A stretch of 64,000 nucleotides of DNA from Naganishia liquefaciens (lineage: Eukaryota > Basidiomycota > Tremellomycetes > Filobasidiales > Filobasidiaceae). Location: contig BLZA01000043.1 of NCBI GenBank assembly GCA_013423385.1, positions 248,001 to 312,000 of the forward strand, given 5' to 3'. Below the pieces are notes generated by a model that was not told where the DNA came from, did not search any database, and saw only the letters and a list, made by a program, of their open reading frames with translations. The position numbers and the translations under genes are program-made. Below are positions 50,599 through 62,502 of the stretch, piece after piece (the first letter of the stretch is position 1; each line of letters opens with the position of its first letter).

Positions 50599-53163
50599 AT
50601 GTTCTCGCGCTATCTTTGTCGACGATTATTGGTAACCATTCGGACCTCAAACGTACGACCCTTTCACGCTTTTCGAGAATCGCCGTCGCAACGAAGATAC
50701 GTCGCTCTGGTATGAACGTTAATCTCATTGTCATCTGCGGCGCTGACATCCTCCCAGACTACGCTTGTCATCGGATCGGGATTAGCATCATGGGCGATTG
50801 CCTCCTGGTCGACCATACATGCCGATACGCCGCTTCATGACAATGTCGCTCCCGGGAAAACCGACGAGCGCTCGCTTCAAGGTGCAGGATTGATCGCCAT
50901 GTCGGAAGTCTCCACGCATAACCGCCGAGAGGATTGCTGGGTCGTAGTAGATGGACAAGTTTGGGATATGACAGGCGCAAGTTCCACCTACTAAGTATTC
51001 AGGTCGATAGCTCATGGTCTCGACGTGCATAGTTTCTACAATCTCATCCCGGCGGTGCTGCGCCGATCATTCGAATGGCGGGTCAAGATGCAACATCTCT
51101 CTTCAAGGCGCTTCACCCACCTGGAACTCTGGAGGAATACGCCATCGAGCCGACATCACTGATTGATGGGTCAAGCCAGGAATCTGATGACGTCGGGAAG
51201 CCAAGGTTTGTTGGACTTGTGGATCGGGATACAATCGTCGCATTACCGATGGACCAGGGTAAGAAAAAGGATGAGAGAGAAAAGGTACCGCTGGCGCAGA
51301 TTATCGGACTGCCGGATTTTGAGGTGAGTTTTTCCTGTTGTATTCGGGTTCCAAGTATGCTTCGGCAGCGATAGAAGCGATGCGTTGTGCTTTCACGATA
51401 TTGTGCAGCATCAACACTGAGTGCACTCGAGGGCTTTCGATTCGCTGGGTCGTTTCACTCGTATCTCGTATGACTAGCCGTATGGCTTAAAGCCTTGTTT
51501 CGGGGTTTTTTATCGCTATAACGATCTCATCATATGCCGTACCGAGGAGGAGGATCCGTCTTATCCATCCGAGCGGTCCTGAGGTTTACACTGACGATTC
51601 GTCACTTCAGCCCGCTGCCGAACGCATCCTTACCCCAAAAGCCTGGTCCTACTATTCCGCCGGCGCGACAGACGAATTAAGTGAGCGCGGTTGAATGCAA
51701 CTCCAAATCTTCCGCTGACATGTCGACTTCTCATAGCTCTGGGACTCAATAAATCTGCATACAATGCAATCCTCTTCCGTCCGCGCGTCATGGTCGATGT
51801 TGACGAAGTGGATACCCGGACGAAATTTCTGGGACATCCGGTGGATTTGCCGGTTTTCATCGCGCCGGCAGGGATGGCGAAATTGAGGTGAGATCGCTGC
51901 CATGTCATACAGGTAGACACGAAGATCTTACTTGTACCGTATTCTACAAGCCATCCGGTGGGCGAGGCGTTATTCGCTAAAGCCGCTGGCAAAGAGGGTG
52001 TCATTCAATTCGTCAGTCCGCCCTTTTTACCCTGGTCTTTTCGGGCCACTCATCACGCGTCGCTCAGATCTCGACAAACGCCTCTGCTAAACTCGAGGAC
52101 ATCATCTCCGCCCACTCGACGCCCGAGCAAGTATTCTTCATGCAATTATACGTCGACCGCCAACGCGCCAAGTCCGAAGCGCTCATACGCAAGATCGAGG
52201 CGTTGAAGAGGCTGAAGGGGATCTTTGTGACGGTGGATGCTGCGGCGCCGGGGAAGCGGGAGGCAGATGAACGTGGGAGGGCGGAAATTGAGGTGGTACG
52301 TCTTTTGTTTTTTTGCAATAACCGAGAAAAGCTGATTCCCCTCTGTTGTGCAGTCATCCGGAATATCGGGCGGAAAGATTCAGTCAGATGCCAAAGGCGG
52401 TGGGATTGGTCGTTCTGTTGGAGGTTTTATCGATCCGACGTTGAACTGGAGTGATATTGCGTGGCTGCGAAAGCAGACGGACTTGCCGATTGGGCTGAAG
52501 GGTATCCAGACGGTCGAGGTGAGTCAACGGCTTTGCGATTGGTGAACGTCTCTCATGAATCTTGAAGGACGCCAAGCGAGCGTACGATATGGGATGCGAG
52601 GCAATCTATCTCTCCAATCACGGCGGAAGAGCGCTCGACGGGTATGCGATCTCCTACCCCTAGGGCTGCATCGCGCTCATGCCTTCCTCAGATCACCGCC
52701 AGCGCTCTACACGCTGCTCGAAATTAACAAGTTCTACCCCGAGATTGTAAACAGCGGGAAATGCGAAGTGTACATCGACGGCGGTATCCGCAGAGGAACG
52801 GATGTGGTCAAGGCGCTGTGTCTCGGGGCAAAGGGCGTAGGGATGGGTCGGCCGTTCATGTATGCATTGACCTACGGGGAAGAAGGCGTACGTCATGCGA
52901 TTGACAGTAAGTCGACGTCACGCAGCAGTCGGGCACCGTACTCATGGGCTGCCAGTCGTGAGGGATGAAGTTCAGACGACGATGCGTCTCTTGGGCGTGA
53001 CGAGATTGTCGCAACTGGGACCTCATTTGGTGAGTCTTATCTTTTACTGATCGCAAGTTTGGCTGAGCCAGTACCGCAGTTAAATACAAAGGCGCTCGAC
53101 CCGTTGTTGGCGGATAGTCCGATGTTCTCACCCGAGGAGATGCAGAGGATAAAGCGGGAGTGA
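50599..53163 (+). CDS. CYB2: Flavocytochrome b2, L-lactate dehydrogenase (cytochrome c)
   Basis: It oxidises L-lactate to pyruvate in the mitochondrial intermembrane space. The start MFSRYLCRRLLVTIRTSN is a presequence, followed over an intron by a hydrophobic stretch (TTLVIGSGLASWAIASWS): the bipartite signal expected for this compartment. The cytochrome b5 domain has VSTHNRREDCWVVVDGQVWD and both haem ligands (SHPGG; ALHPPGTLEEY). The FMN domain has AWSYYSAGATDE, LFRPRVMVDV, PVFIAPAGMAKL, MQLYVDRQ, the KGIQTVEDAKRA lysine, the catalytic histidine in YLSNHGGRALDG and EVYIDGGIRRGTDVVKALCL. The stop is at 53161-53163. WDMTG joins FLQSHPGG only through a GC-AG intron (50977-51032). The intron 51325-51610 is long for this genome. 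Confidence 0.95.
50977..51032 (+). other. GC-AG intron in the flavocytochrome b2 gene
   Basis: The donor GGC/GCAAGT, a CTAAG-type branch region and the acceptor GCATAG join WDMTG to FLQSHPGG, the haem-binding loop of the b5 domain. Confidence 0.85.
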
Positions 53164-53492
53164 GCGGGAGTGAAGCGCTGGGGCATCGGATAAGGGTGGA
53201 CGGGGGTTCGAATCAGCTGTTGTAGATGTCTCAAGCCTGTTGAGAATGATAGCTCTTTTGATCGCTTCACCATGGATACAATTCTTAGTTTCTAAACACT
53301 CTTATCTCCAGCCTATTCGGTATGCCCGGCTATCGGAGGCTATCGCCGGCACGAGGCGGTCCGGCGGATCCGTAAACGGCGATGAGAGCGTTCGAGGCAG
53401 GTTGCTTTGATTGATAATAAGCTTTGCTCCTCATCTTCCTCCTCGACCGGTCGTCTATTCGAGTTATTGCCAGACTTTCTTGGGCAGTAAAG

Positions 53493-55064
53493 ATGACCAC
53501 CACGAGACCAAACGTCCTCCTCTTCGGTGTCGGATCGTGAGCTACTTGATATCCGTTGACCGCGTCACGGAAACTCATTTTTTTGACCGTTTTAGAATCG
53601 GCTCCGTTTATGCAGCAATCTTGATCCTATCAAAGCGGTGTAGCGTGCATGTGGTCGCAAGGTCCAATTATGACGCCCTCCAAAAACAGGTGAGCTGAGG
53701 GAGATCCTCGGGGACGTCGGGGCTCGGAGTCTGATGCCCGTTTTGCAAGGGCCTGACGTTGCGGTCGAGCAAGTTTGGAGACCATGAAGGTTTGCGATTC
53801 GACGGTGGTAAGTACACGCCACGGTATGGGAGCCGCAATTGCTGACGTTCTCCTCATAGTTTACCGGACATGCGAGGAAGCCGCGAACTCTGGGACGCGT
53901 TTCGACTATGGTCAGTGCTTTCCTATCACATTCCTTTAATCCAATAGTGCTGAAGAAGACTGGCATATGTCATTAGTCGTCTGCAGTAACAAGGCTCTGC
54001 TTGACGCAAAGCCCTCGCTTTCAGACATTTTGCAACCAGTTGTTACGGATGGAACGGCAATCGTGCTCCTTCAAAATGGGGTAGGCGTAGAGGAGCCGCT
54101 GCACGAGGCCTTCCCCAACAACACGGTGCTCTCTGCCTGTGTAGGTACCTCTTCGTTGGCGTACTAAGCTTGAGCTCATAAGGGCTGCAGGTATGGACTG
54201 GCGCAAAGGTTCTAGGTCCTGGCGAGGCGGAGCAATTTAATCGAGAGGGCTTGACGATCGGGGTGGATCATGCAGAGGCCCTGTCGGCGGAGCAAGAACA
54301 AAAGCAATTGGACGTGTTTGTGGAAATGTCGAGAGCGGGAGGCAGCGATGTGACGGTGTGTGATGACATTCAAAGCGAGCGGTGGGTCAAGGTAATTTGG
54401 TGAGTCAGGATCGTTTGAGAGAGAGAGAGAGAGAGGCATTGTGCTTATGGCGCTCTCCCGATAGGAACGCATGCTGGTAAGCTCTGTCACTTTTCGGAGA
54501 GTCTCTCGGAAAGTTAACACAGATCAAAAGGAACGCCGTCACAACCGCGACTCAACTCCGCACGAACCGTTTCCTTGAGGCGTCGCCGCAAGCAATGATG
54601 CTCTCTCGCGCAATTATGGGCGAAGTGGTCGACGTGGCGAGAGCCAAAGGCCTGACGGTACCCGACGGGTCGGTAGACAAGTTGATCGAGCAGGTGAGAG
54701 AGCATTTGTGTTTGGACTGAGGGTAAGACTGATCGTGCCGAATCCGGATCAGTGTACGAGCGTCAAGGACGGATTGCCGAGTTCCATGTTGGATGATTAC
54801 GTAGCTGGACGGCCAACGGAAGTAGAGGTGCGTAGCTAGATTGCGTCGATCGACTGCGACTTGTCTGATCTTGAAGCAGGTCATCTTGGGAACGCCGCTC
54901 CGAGAGGGACTTAGGCTGGGTGTTCCGGTACCTTCGCTGATTGCGTGAGTATAATGCCAATGTCCAGAGCGCGCAGGGCTGAGTTCCCTTGTGTATGTAG
55001 CATGTATAGCATCATCAAAGCTCTGGACTGGAAGAACGCACATCCCGAGGAGGCAAAAATCTGA
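53493..55064 (+). CDS. PAN5: 2-Dehydropantoate 2-reductase (ketopantoate reductase family)
   Basis: It catalyses the NADPH-dependent reduction of ketopantoate to pantoate in pantothenate and CoA synthesis; some relatives act on other 2-oxoacids. The start MTTTRPNVLLFGVGS joins over an intron to IGSVYAAILILSKRCSVHVV, completing the N-terminal GxGxxG Rossmann loop. VVARSNYDAL, the conserved Lys in VVCSNKALLD, VLLQNGVGVEEPL and the C-terminal catalytic region SERWVKVIWNACW / TQIKRNAVTTATQLRTNRFL follow, then SSMLDDYVAGRPTEVEVILG with the PTE(V/I)E..G motif. It ends NAHPEEAKI. It is interrupted by about nine short introns. Confidence 0.9.
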
Positions 55065-55386
55065 AACTGTGGCCGTTCCGGCAGGAGAACGCTGAGGAGA
55101 CTGACCTGTGGGTAGGTTCGAGGTCTATGTAGAAGATGCATCTCGATGATAGATGCATCACGCAGCGACCCGGACGTACAGGAAGACGGATACGTATGCC
55201 CGGTGCCTATATCAAGGGATTTTTTTGACGAGTGTATAAGCCACACAACAAGAATGTTGGAACTCGTATCAGAATCTCCTGAATACGACGGGCACAATAG
55301 CATGTAATTTATACAATCGACGACTATGCACAACCTCGAGGCCAGCAGTATATTATAACTCGTATATGCAAACATACAACGTACTC

Positions 55387-58039
55387 TTACTCGATCGAAA
55401 ATAGATGAATTAATGCACGGCTACACGCTCGCCTTCCTCGACCGTCCTTGCCGCCCGTCGGACTACACAGATCATGCCCAACGCCACCCTTGATAACGAC
55501 CCACGCTTCTCTTCCCTCCTCGCTCGTGATCTCTTCCGCCAGCGCGCGTTGTCCCTCGGCCCATGCCTTGTTTCGCTGCATTTGCAGGTCGGAACTGAGG
55601 ATGATGGCCGGCTTGTCGGAAGGATAGTGTGGTGGCTGGGCGTCAAGGAGCGCCTTGTACGATTGCGAGTGGTGAGTATGCGACTCGTAGGTTTCGGCTG
55701 TCAGTCGCGACCGCAGCGGCGTCGAGAGATCGGCGGTCGATGGCGAGGGGCGCTTGGATGAGAGAATGCGCGACATGCTCGGATCGTATTGCGAGAACAG
55801 TGAATAGAAGCGTTTGATGCCCAGTGGGGAGATGAGCGTTGGCAGGAGATGGGTGAAGAACCGATGAACGCGAAGCGTGAGCATGTTGTATTCAGGCGGG
55901 AAGCGGAACCAGGTCTGGGCGCTCTGCGAATCGACGTAGAGCAGGCTATGGACCTTGTTTGGGTAAGCAGACGCAAACACCCGACTGACGAGACCGCCGT
56001 AGCCGTCACCGACGACGATGAATGGTCCCTTTTCACCCGCTGTCGTAAGCGCTTGATGAAGGCTCTCGGCAACCATGCCGAGCTCAACGGGGCCTGTGTC
56101 GCTAAATCCGTATCCGGGGCGGTCCCACGTACAAACTCGGGCGACCTTGTGGGCGGCCTGCAGGGCCACGATCCAGCTGCCGGGGTAGGGGCTCACTTGG
56201 TTAATTTCTGTACCGTTGTTAGGCGGCAAGGGCTGAGGAAAGGGGTTATTTGGGTTACGGACGCGTGCGGCGGGCAGGTAGGCGATGGAGCCAGGCACAC
56301 CAGAGGGCGCTTCGTACAAAATAGTGGGATAGTGCGTGTGATTCTTCCTCGGTCGCTTGTGATCCGGCGGGAACTGGTCGCCTCCGCCGCTAAGGGGCGC
56401 AAAGTCGGTTTCCCACAGCGTCGGACCGGCATCTTCTTTGGATCCCTTTTTGGGCGGATCAGCGCAGACGAGGTGAACGTTGAATGTCCAAGGGTATCCC
56501 TTGGGCTTGACCGACACGAGCTTGGATTCGGGCCGCAAGAGGGGCGTCGTGTTGTCGTACGCCGTCAGGCAGAGGTTGCAGAGCAGCAGCTACGAGGCAG
56601 TCAGCGCGTGAAACGTGCTAGATTGGGTTCTTGGACTCACCACGAGACACGTCGCGCCCGCAAGACCCGCAACGAACCCTGCAAGCGCCCTGATCCATGC
56701 CCAAATCGTGGCAAGCATCCCACGCTTCTCCATCCCCACGAGTACACGCGCGACATGTTCCTCCTGCGCGGCCGATCGAGCGGGAGCCGCTGCCCGCACC
56801 GTGGTGGTCGTGTGTACGCCATTCGACGTCGTCGTCGTTTGCTGAGCAACAGCAGGTTCCCCGCTGCGCAGCCCGTGCCGGCGCGCAAGGACTTGAAGCA
56901 CTCTTCGGCCTTCCTTTTCTCGCGCGCGGTTGACGCCGAGAGCGGCGAGGACGGCGATGATGTAGGTTGCGACGGTCAGTCCGAGCGGCAGGAACATGAG
57001 CGGATAGTGTGCTTTGCGGAGGGGCGGGGAGATGATGGTCAAGAGGAAGATTGGGAGCAAGAGGACGAGGGAGAAGAGGTTGGTGAGGAGGAGCAAGGAG
57101 ATTGGTTGGGAGAACTGGAGGAGACGGTGGTCAGCAAGGAGCGACGTGTAAAGGTCGTATGAATGATCGAAACGTGTTCCGTCGGGAAAAATCTTGCTCA
57201 AAGTCTGGTATTGGCGGTTCAACTAGTCTTGCTCAAAGTCTAGTATTGGTAATCCGACTAGAACTTGCGCCGAAACGAGATGGCTGGGGCTTTCCGCGTG
57301 AATTCGCTTCGCATCACAGATGCAAATCGATTCCACATCGTATTCCAGGTCACAGCGTGAGCGGCAACCGGCGGTCCACCTGGCTAAGACTCGACCATCC
57401 TACGACAGCCTTGTACCTCGCAGATTCGAGCAGCCTTGCTCCTGACTCCTTGCCATTCCAGCCTCCCTCATACTCACAAACAAGATCCCCCCAATCCCGG
57501 CCCATGCTCCAACACCAGCAACCCACGCCTCGACCAGTCCATCACCACGGTACCGCAAGTTGGCGACGGCCCAGACGCCAGTGAGATCGTATGCTGCGCC
57601 CATGCCGAGGAGGACGGCGGTGATGGATGTGAGGGCTGTAAGAATGACGAGGAGGAGAAAGAGGGTGAATAGACCGGGCGTAGTGAGGATTCTCTGAATG
57701 TGTGCGGGATGCGATTAGTGTGAATGGCAGTGGAAGAGTGTATCCAGTGCGACATACCCGATTGATGACTTTCCGTGCTTCAACGTCGCTTGCCGTAGTT
57801 TCCGCCACCGAGACATCATCCGGGACCGCTTGATATCCTATTGCAAGCTCTCATAAGTAGCTATCCTATCCAACCCAACAATCAAGAGAAGAAGACACCA
57901 TACCTTTCGGCTTGCCTTTGGTGAACAACTTTGCGCGTTCCCCCTGCTGCTTCGGCTGCGCACCAAGGACACGGCCCGAGGATGGGGCCTCGGCCGGGGT
58001 ATCGGGCGGTGTTGGGGTCGTTGTTGTGGATGGCATCAT
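55387..58039 (-). CDS. Polytopic membrane protein with alpha/beta-hydrolase domain
   Basis: The N-terminus from an ATG at 58039 is disordered (MMPSTTTTPTPPDTPAEAP). Next come YQAVPDDVSVAETTASDVEA and membrane segments around GLFTLFLLLVILTALTSI, WVAGVGAWAGIGGILF, SLLLLTNLFSLVLLLPIFLL, LMFLPLGLTVATYIIAVLAA and AGFVAGLAGATCLVLLLCNL. The C-terminal half is an alpha/beta hydrolase: CTWDRPGYGFSDTGP, VAESLHQALTTAGEKGPFIV, VVGDGYGGLVSRVFASAYPN and a His region GGVGHDL. The nucleophile elbow G-x-S-x-G reads GDGYG, so the usual Ser is Gly. Similar fungal proteins are often named mitochondrial integral membrane protein; the function is unknown. The exon near 57222 begins inside a short tandem duplication. 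Confidence 0.75.
57191..57260 (-). repeat. 35-nt tandem duplication at a splice acceptor
   Basis: CTTGCTCAAAGTCT[GA]GTATTGG occurs twice, 35 nt apart, followed each time by a C[TG]AGT/CTAG end. It spans the 3' splice region of the alpha/beta-hydrolase gene, so it also duplicates candidate AG acceptors. Confidence 0.85.
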
Positions 58040-58547
58040 TGAGGGTGCCCCTTGGAGGATGGCAAGATGGATGGGTAGCGGGGAAGATGAAGCAGGATAG
58101 ATAGTGTTGAATGACGTAGGTGGGACCCGGTCACGTGACTGGAAGCAGCGATTTGCCACCGTTCTCGAGTTCCTCCGCCAGAGGCCGCGCAATGCGACGA
58201 ACCATCATCATTGACAGCTCGGAGACAACTCTACAGACATCACGACTCGCACTTCAGGATTGCTCAATGCAATCTCTCAAAACTTATGAGCAGAGACGAC
58301 CCGACAGATCTCTGGCCATTCTGATTGATACAGGTGAAGGATCGCCTTGAGCAATGCCAGTACGGAAATGTGTTGCGTATAGCACCTGAATCATGGAATC
58401 CGGGAAGAGGCACCCATATCTTCCCCCGCTAGACGATACACTACGCTATATACGAAGCCAGGGCGCTCTCTGACATTGAAGCTGCCCCGCTCAAACTACA
58501 ATTGTGCAGGGGAGAAAGTCTAGAGCGAGTAGGTAACCTCAATCGGC
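58040..58547. other. Intergenic region, nothing recognised
   Basis: It lies between two minus-strand genes: the promoter of the hydrolase gene and the 3' flank of the next. Confidence 0.5.
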
Positions 58548-59246
58548 TTAACGTCGCGGCTTGAAGACATCGTCGAGGTACTGCATCAGCCAGTCTGATA
58601 CTCCTTTAGCCATCTCCTCAGGAGTAGCCTGCGTCAAAAGGCTCTTCGACTTTACTGATCCACTTCGGAAATTCGATATCGCCACCTCTTGAAGCTCGGA
58701 GATCGACTGGATTGGTACTTTAGAGAGATTGGCACGAATGTCTGCGAGATAGCTGAGACCATCTTCCCCCGCGAGTCTTTCCACCACTGACTCCCATTTC
58801 TCTTTAAAGGATTCGTCTATTTCGCTGCGCAGGTAATTTCGCAAGGCCTCGGAGGCTTCAGTCGAGAGTGCAGGCCCAGAATGCTGATCATCGCCAGGCC
58901 CTTGCTCGGGACCGGGTGGAGGGAGATCCTTCTTAAAGCGTCGCCAGAAGTCGACCATGATTCTTCTCGCTTCTTCAGGCTCATCGCACGCATCATACAC
59001 CTTATTGGCCATCGTTTCCCATTTGGTGTAAAAGTCTGCTGCCATTCGGATCACTTCGTCCTTACTAGGGGTGCTAACCTCATTGGCATTGACTGCCTGA
59101 CCCTGATCCATCTCGCGGACAGCACTATCATTATTGCTTGGAGATTGGGAAGACATGTTGGGCGGAAAACTCATACGCGATGAGGTGGGAAAGGAGATTC
59201 GATTGGTTGAATTGGAAGGAGGTCGCCGGGACAGAACACGCAACAT
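58548..59246 (-). CDS. Hypothetical protein, intronless
   Basis: Not recognised. One open frame of 232 codons starts at the ATG at 59246: MLRVLSRRPPSNSTNRIS, Arg/Ser-rich and possibly a mitochondrial presequence; later in-frame Mets (MSFPP, MSSQSP) could also serve. The middle has an amphipathic block, DEVIRMAADFYTKWETMANK and RRIMVDFWRRFKKDL, then a PPPGPEQGPG hinge. The C-terminal half is helical (ALRNYLRSEIDESFKEKWES) and ends WLMQYLDDVFKPRR. The lack of introns is unusual next to its intron-rich neighbours. Confidence 0.65.
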   Translation of the reverse strand: MLRVLSRRPPSNSTNRISFPTSSRMSFPPNMSSQSPSNNDSAVREMDQGQAVNANEVSTPSKDEVIRMAADFYTKWETMANKVYDACDEPEEARRIMVDFWRRFKKDLPPPGPEQGPGDDQHSGPALSTEASEALRNYLRSEIDESFKEKWESVVERLAGEDGLSYLADIRANLSKVPIQSISELQEVAISNFRSGSVKSKSLLTQATPEEMAKGVSDWLMQYLDDVFKPRR

Positions 59247-59739
59247 ATTATATGTGATGAAAAGTCGCAGATTTGTTGTCGTTGTTCGATTCAAGGGTCA
59301 AGCATCAAAGGAAGGCAAACGATGAATGGTGTTCTTTACAAAGGACATCGTTTTTCACAGAGGTCATGTAGGATGGCTCGAGACTGGTTAACGATGCAAG
59401 TCTGGCAGAGACCGTGGGAGGTAAGGGTCAATCGATGTGGTTGGGCCATCGCATGAAGGTGCGATCGCTTCGCTATCCATATACACAAAGGCGAATCAAA
59501 ATCGTATCGGTTGCGAAAGTCTTGAAGAAGCGTGCAAATGAAAATGGAAGAGGAACGAAGCCAAGAACGGCTTTTCCCGCGACTGACAGCCATACATCGG
59601 ACCGCTTGACAATGCTCGTGTACACCAGATTAATAGATACATGTATAGTACAACGTTACAGATACACTCACACCCTGCGTCTATCGATCCACTCTGCCTT
59701 TTTGGCGACTCGAAGCCGCCTTTTGTCCGCACAGCGTCG
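59247..59739. other. Intergenic region, nothing recognised
   Basis: This is the promoter of the hypothetical gene plus the 3' flank of the AdoMet decarboxylase gene. Confidence 0.5.
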
Positions 59740-62174
59740 CTACACAGCCGGTGCGACCGCCAGCTTGCCGCCCTCGAACCCGCGGCGTTCAAAGCACCCG
59801 AAAACGAGATCATACCCTTCAAACTCGTACCCTATCCTGTCCTGTCGTACGTATCCGTTTCCCAACATGGACTTGCTGAATGTAGACCATGCTTGGCGTG
59901 TGGCATCCTCGGCGGCAGCGTCTGAAACGCCCGCGGCTGTTTCTTCTTCGGAAGGGGTCGACAAGAACAGCGTGATGGACAGTCGTCCAGGTTGAAAAAT
60001 GTCAATGACCTTGCGAATGAGCTTTTGCAGGTCGGGACGATCCGCGGCCGAATTCTCGGTCGTCAACGGCAGTGGAACGTTGCTCTCAAACGACGCAAAA
60101 CTCCATCCTTCCTCGGGCGTGACGTGAATCGTAAAGTAACCGCCGCCTTCACCCTTCTGTTCGGCATCAACCGAGCCCGAACCGACGATCCCGTTAGCGC
60201 TGTATCCGCACGGCTCAAAACCGAACGCATCAATCGTCGTCTCGTCGCGCGAAAAGAGATCGTCGATGCCCAGATGGGTGGTCAAGATGGCGCCAAGGTG
60301 ATGTCCCGACCGTGCCTTTGCCGGGTCCGACGAGACGGCGTGCGTGGGATCGAGTTCCGCAGGGTGGAAGAACGGCGCGCGGGCTTCCGGCGCGAGATGG
60401 GTCATGAGGATTTCGAGCGTCTGGTCTTGTCGACGCCGTGTCGCAGGACGAAGGTGCGAAGGCTGCCGTGTTGTCGCCGCATCGGCATGACCGTTCGGAG
60501 GGTGATCAGAGGGCTTGAGCGTGATTCGAGTAGATGGCGAGGTAAGGTACAAGAGCCAATGGTCGCCGTTCATGGGACCGACAGTATAGGCGGCACCCTT
60601 GTGGTCTGCGGAGCGCCTTCAGTCTTGGCCCCGTTCCCGTCGCCATGATACGCACCAAAGACGCCATCCAAGAACGAAACCTCTTGCTGCCAGTTCCGGT
60701 GCGGTCCTTGCTGCCTCTCGGGGAAAAAGAAGGACTTGCGGGAGTAGAAGCACCTGCGCGCGCGATCTCAGTACATTTCACGCCGGCAAGTGTTCCCTGC
60801 TTACCGCCAGACATTCTCAAAGCCACAGTATTCCCGCGCAATCTCGATAATCTTGGTCAAACCGAGCAAGTTGATGGTGGTTCCGCAGGTCTTGAGGATG
60901 ACCAAGTGAGGCGCAACGAAGAGGGATGATTCGCTGAAGGAAAAAGATCAGCGTGATCCTGGTCATGGCGATGACGGAACAATGGGTCCAGTACCGAAGA
61001 CAGGACTGATACGGCCTTGGTTGTTTAGGAATGCGCATGCACATCCATGCACGAACGACTCCGGAATGCGCGCCACAAGGCAAGGCAGATCCCTATCCAG
61101 GACATACGCCATACGACTTTGCATTTCGGTGTTCCGCCGTGTAGTCTGATGCTTGAGTCACGTAATTTTACTGCGGCGGAGACCCTCTTGTCACCATCGG
61201 CCCCAGACAAAAAAACGAGAGTTGTATCTGCCTAGGCAAATCGACGACAAGTCCAAAGTCATCACGTCACCGCACATTTCCCAACGTTTTCCGCTCGGTT
61301 CGGCAATGTATCACCACCCGTTAAATCGTGCATCACTCCTTCCTTACGCCTCGCATCATCGATATCTTTTCGCTATATTCGGCCTTCCGGAAAAAGGGCA
61401 AAAAGCCAGGATCACCGGGATGCAGGCATATTGCTTGCAAACGTTGATGCCTCGGACATCGGCTCGAAATGATGCGGGACTTTGCTCGCTGAACGATGCC
61501 CGAATACACGATCCATGCGCATCCCGATAGCCGATAGGAAACGAAAGCAACCTCCGAAGATGGGGTGAAGCGCTTGGGGGAAAACAAGTCCGGTCGCGCT
61601 GCATTTCTGGTCTCGCGCACTCATCTATATCCTTGATGAATCGACATTGGCGAATATCTTGGCTAAAGTACGTCCTATGACGAGCTCGTTCCGGTAATTC
61701 AGCGTACTCCTCTGCCCGGAGCGCCTGCGTTTGACATTCGCACAAAGACTCCCCATACACGCCGCAGCATCGATTTCCGTCCCCATATGCGACGCCCATG
61801 ACTCACCTCAGCAAATACGCATCAATCTCCTCGCCCTCGATCACGCTCAACACCTGACACCTGACGATCCTCAACATCTCCTCCCACACTTCGCGCGGCA
61901 CCTTGCGCAAGCCTTGCTTGCCCTCCCTCCCCTTGACCTCTCGTCCCTTCGCTACCGGCAACTCATCCTTGCCCGGCGCAAACCACACCTCCAACAGTTT
62001 TTCCGGACCCTCGAACGGCCCCGGGGACGTGTCCGCCAAGATATCGGTCGTCGTGCCTTGATGGTGCGGCAAGAGCTCGTCGATCTCGTGCAGGTATGTC
62101 ATGGCGGGGAGGGCGGAGCCGGTGCCGTTGGACGTGGCGGCGTTGCCGTTGATAGCGGTGACGGGGATGGTCAT
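59740..62174 (-). CDS. SPE2: S-adenosylmethionine decarboxylase proenzyme
   Basis: This pyruvoyl enzyme supplies decarboxylated AdoMet for spermidine synthesis. The ATG at 62174 gives MTIPVTAINGNAATSNG; PFEGPEKLLEVWFAPG contains the catalytic Glu of the FEG.EK motif. The self-cleavage site LLSESSLFV is complete, but a long intron (60934-61806) splits the Ser codon before the Glu. Then come HLVILKTCGTTINLLGLTKI, CFYSRKSFFFPERQQGPHR, AAYTVGPMNGDHWLLYLTSP, MTHLAPEARAPFF and EPCGYSANG with the catalytic Cys. YFTIHVTPEEGWSFASFESN closes the core. The end is KLAVAPAV at 59740. A 50-nt intron (GTGCGT...CCGCAG) joins FLDGVF to DHKGAAY. No leader ORF was examined in transcripts. Confidence 0.95.
60934..61806 (-). 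other. 873-nt intron at the AdoMet decarboxylase cleavage site
   Basis: The donor CTGAG/GTGAGT and acceptor CTTCAG rebuild L-L-S-E-S-S. It is more than ten times the common intron length here. Only short frames are found inside. Confidence 0.85.
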
Positions 62175-62502
62175 GGTGCTGCGGGGAAGGGGAAAGGGGA
62201 GATGACCTGTCGAGTGACGTCGTAGGAGGAGATTTTCTGGACGCAAGCGCGGCTGGGATTTTTCTGATTCATCTGGGCGTTTTTGCTTCCGCCCGGCCGC
62301 CGTCACGCGACCCGCTCCCAAAATCAAATATCTCTTACAACGGTACACCTGACATCCTCTTCAGACCAGTGGTTCACGCCAGACTCGCTTCCAAATGACT
62401 GGAGCGCTGAAAGGTAGGGAACGATACGGCACGACGGGAGATCGGACCTTTTGTCAGATTCTTTACAGACATCACAGGCTCATAGCCTTCTCGTGATTCC
62501 TC

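Noticed and set aside
53190-53225. Possible tRNA B box (GGGGGTTCGAATC) after the flavocytochrome b2 gene
   Set aside because: No pairing T-arm, no A box at the right distance and no acceptor stem.
55849-57162. 437-codon plus-strand frame opposite the membrane hydrolase
   Set aside because: It crosses exons and introns of the real gene on the other strand; its translation is Arg/Gly-rich without motifs.
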